Shown here: one piece after another, positions 7,387 to 8,768 of the stretch
Position numbering within the stretch: the stretch's first letter is position 1
Layout of the letters: every line of letters begins with the position of its first letter
Source: Acidobacteriota bacterium
Lineage (GTDB): Bacteria; Acidobacteriota; Terriglobia; UBA7540
Direction of reading: 5' to 3'
Length of the DNA stretch: 8,768 nt
Assembly: GCA_021828245.1 (NCBI GenBank)
Contig: JAKASC010000093.1
Span: 1-8,768 of the forward strand
Translations under genes and position numbers: made by a program
Notes under the pieces: generated by a model
What the model saw: only the letters and a program-made list of their open reading frames with translations
Databases searched by the model: none
Told to the model about the DNA's origin: nothing

Positions 7387-8565
7387 TTAAGAGACCTGGG
7401 TTTCGATGGTGCGCGCCAATCGTGTCACGCCTTCGGCGAAGATATCCGAGGGCGGCAGCAGGCTCAGCACCAAGTAACCCTCCGTGGGAAAATCATAAAA
7501 GTGGCCGGGATGGACCAACACGCCTTCTCCTTGAACCAACTCCACGCACCAAGCCTCGTCGGAGCGAATGGAGGGAATCTGCAGAACGGCGTACCAGCCG
7601 CCTTCGACCAAGAGGCGCGTGATGGGCGAGCGAGGCCCAAGGATGGCGTCAAGCTGGCTAAGGTTCTGGCGGAGTCGAGCGAGGATTTGCGGCTGAAGGG
7701 AGCCTCGAAGCTCTAAGAGGCGAGGCAACGCGGCCGCCATGGGGATGCTGACGGAAAGATAGGTGTCCGCGATGATTTCCAGCCGTTTCACGGCAGAGGA
7801 TAAAACCTCCGGCGGACCGCTCGCCACAATCCAGGCGAGTTTCATTTGAGGCAGAGCGGAGATTTTGGAAAGCCCGCTCAGGGTGAACGTTAAAACCTCG
7901 GAAACGCCGGCGTGAGTGGCCACACGCTGGGCATCCGGCGCCAGGGCGTAATCAGCAAACACCTCATCGGCGAGCAGGGCCAGGCCGTGGGCGCGGCAAT
8001 ATTCCACCAAAACGTCAAGCTCCGGCCGGCGAACAAACGACCCCGTCGGATTGTTGGGGTGCACCACCAGCACCGCGCGGCTCCGCGACGTAAGGCAAGC
8101 CGCGAGCGAGGCGGCATCCAACTGCCAGCCCTGGGCGTAGCGCAGAGCGTAGGCGCTGAGCCGGACGTCATTCAGCGTCGCCAGATAATCGAACAGCGGA
8201 TAGCTGGGTCGGGGCGTGTGCACCTGATCGTCCGCATCGGCCAGCAGGCGGAAAAGGTACGAGTAAGCCTCGCTGGTGCTGGTGGTAAGAAAAATCTGGT
8301 CGGGCGAAAGCGCCACGCCCCGCTCGGCGTAATAGCCGGCCACCGCCTGGCGCGCCGCGAGAAGCCCTCGCGGATCCGGCTCGTAGCGCAACGCCTCTTC
8401 ACTCGCCAGGGCCTTGAGAATCTCTTGCGCCTCCGGCGCAAACCCGCAGCGCGTGGGATTCGACTCCGTGAGGTCGAGAAGTGGGCGGCCTTGGCTGCGG
8501 CGTTCGGCCACCGCCACGCTGAGGCGGTTCGGGGTAAGCGGCCAGTTTGTGCGCTGCGCAAACAT
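7387..8565 (-). CDS. PLP-dependent class I/II aminotransferase
   Basis: The 392-residue length is normal for fold-type I aminotransferases. Visible parts are TSTSEAYSYLF (95-105, cofactor phosphate loop), HPNNPTGS (169-176, with Asn172 as the pyridoxal O3' contact), ADEVFADY (199-206, with Asp200 pairing the pyridine nitrogen) and SGLSKISALPQMKLAW (230-245), where Lys234 is the Schiff-base lysine. The phosphate-binding arginine of the usual GxRxG motif is Lys242 here. The C-terminal strand that normally carries the substrate alpha-carboxylate arginine reads GYLVLSLLPP (363-372), with no arginine. The substrate is therefore uncertain, although the catalytic lysine, Asn and Asp are intact. I recall acidobacterial homologues with the same wording, so this looks like a family trait. 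GGAGG at 8581-8577 lies 11 bases before the ATG. It follows a sugar isomerase-like gene on the same strand. Confidence 0.9.
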   Translation of the reverse strand: MFAQRTNWPLTPNRLSVAVAERRSQGRPLLDLTESNPTRCGFAPEAQEILKALASEEALRYEPDPRGLLAARQAVAGYYAERGVALSPDQIFLTTSTSEAYSYLFRLLADADDQVHTPRPSYPLFDYLATLNDVRLSAYALRYAQGWQLDAASLAACLTSRSRAVLVVHPNNPTGSFVRRPELDVLVEYCRAHGLALLADEVFADYALAPDAQRVATHAGVSEVLTFTLSGLSKISALPQMKLAWIVASGPPEVLSSAVKRLEIIADTYLSVSIPMAAALPRLLELRGSLQPQILARLRQNLSQLDAILGPRSPITRLLVEGGWYAVLQIPSIRSDEAWCVELVQGEGVLVHPGHFYDFPTEGYLVLSLLPPSDIFAEGVTRLARTIETQVS

Positions 8566-8598
8566 GCTCAGGATTGCCTCCGGGGTTTTCGGCGCCGG

Positions 8599-8768
8599 TC
8601 AAGAAACCATTTCAGTTGGGCAGCCGATGAGACGGAGAAGTTTGAGCAAAGCCTGGAGGGATAGGCGCGTGCTCTCCGCTTTGCTGGTGCCGGGTTTGCG
8701 GTAATGGGTTTCGAGCGAAACCGTGGAGCAGTAGCCGTCCCGCCGAAGCGCCTCCCATTGGCCCTTCC
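8599..8768 (-). CDS. C-terminal fragment of a sugar phosphate isomerase/epimerase-like TIM-barrel protein
   Basis: The minus strand is open from the right edge to a TGA at 8601-8599 and gives 55 residues beginning KGQWEALRRDGYCSTVSLET. The pattern 'W..LRRDGY...VSLETH' followed by a helix with an LxxLLKLL-like end resembles the last beta-strand and helix of xylose-isomerase-like TIM-barrel proteins (AP endonuclease 2 family). In that family the Glu of the SLE strand (fragment residue 19) is usually a metal ligand. The gene is too short for the track of complete frames because its start lies outside the window. Only 33 bases separate its stop from the aminotransferase ATG, so the two are likely co-transcribed. 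Substrate cannot be inferred. Confidence 0.75.
   Translation of the reverse strand, partial: KGQWEALRRDGYCSTVSLETHYRKPGTSKAESTRLSLQALLKLLRLIGCPTEMVS

Noticed and set aside
7912..8664. Plus-strand frame of 250 codons
   Set aside because: Antisense to the aminotransferase, whose catalytic motifs establish the coding strand.

Overview
The window is GC-rich (roughly 60% or more by eye) chromosomal bacterial DNA with no mobile-element, phage, CRISPR or rRNA/tRNA signal. The gene content and flavour suggest an Acidobacteriota genome, probably soil or sediment: a six-domain S1 protein with an acidic N-terminal extension, followed by an IHF/HU gene with a Pro/Ala tail and a HIT gene; a DUF4139 exported protein; a propeller-type exported protein; and an aminotransferase of a type I recall from acidobacterial genomes. 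The phylum assignment is inference from remembered family resemblance, not from a search.

Layout. Positions 1-2345 (minus) hold a long exported beta-propeller protein that runs off the left edge, with 781 codons visible. Its stop-free frame begins with a signal peptide and ends in what looks like the start of a Y_Y_Y/Ig-like domain. Immediately upstream on the same strand, 2438-3952 encodes a secreted DUF4139 protein; the two probably form one transcription unit for envelope or periplasmic proteins. A 458-base divergent spacer (3953-4410) carries a good sigma70-type promoter pointing right.

From 4411 to 7268 (plus) lies a housekeeping cluster: rpsA (30S ribosomal protein S1), an ihfB-like HU/IHF gene and a HIT-family hydrolase/transferase. 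rpsA followed by ihfB is also the order in Escherichia coli, so this linkage is widely shared.

The right end is convergent. A PLP-dependent aminotransferase (7387-8565, minus) is preceded on its own strand by the last 55 codons of a sugar phosphate isomerase/epimerase-like protein (8599-8768, entering from the right edge); the 33-base spacing suggests an operon. The convergent gap 7269-7386 has only a weak hairpin and no T-tract terminator.

I find no convincing undescribed system. The points most worth a second look are the propeller/DUF4139 secreted pair, the aminotransferase that appears to lack the usual substrate-carboxylate arginine, and the low-complexity extensions on S1, the IHF-like protein and the DUF4139 protein.
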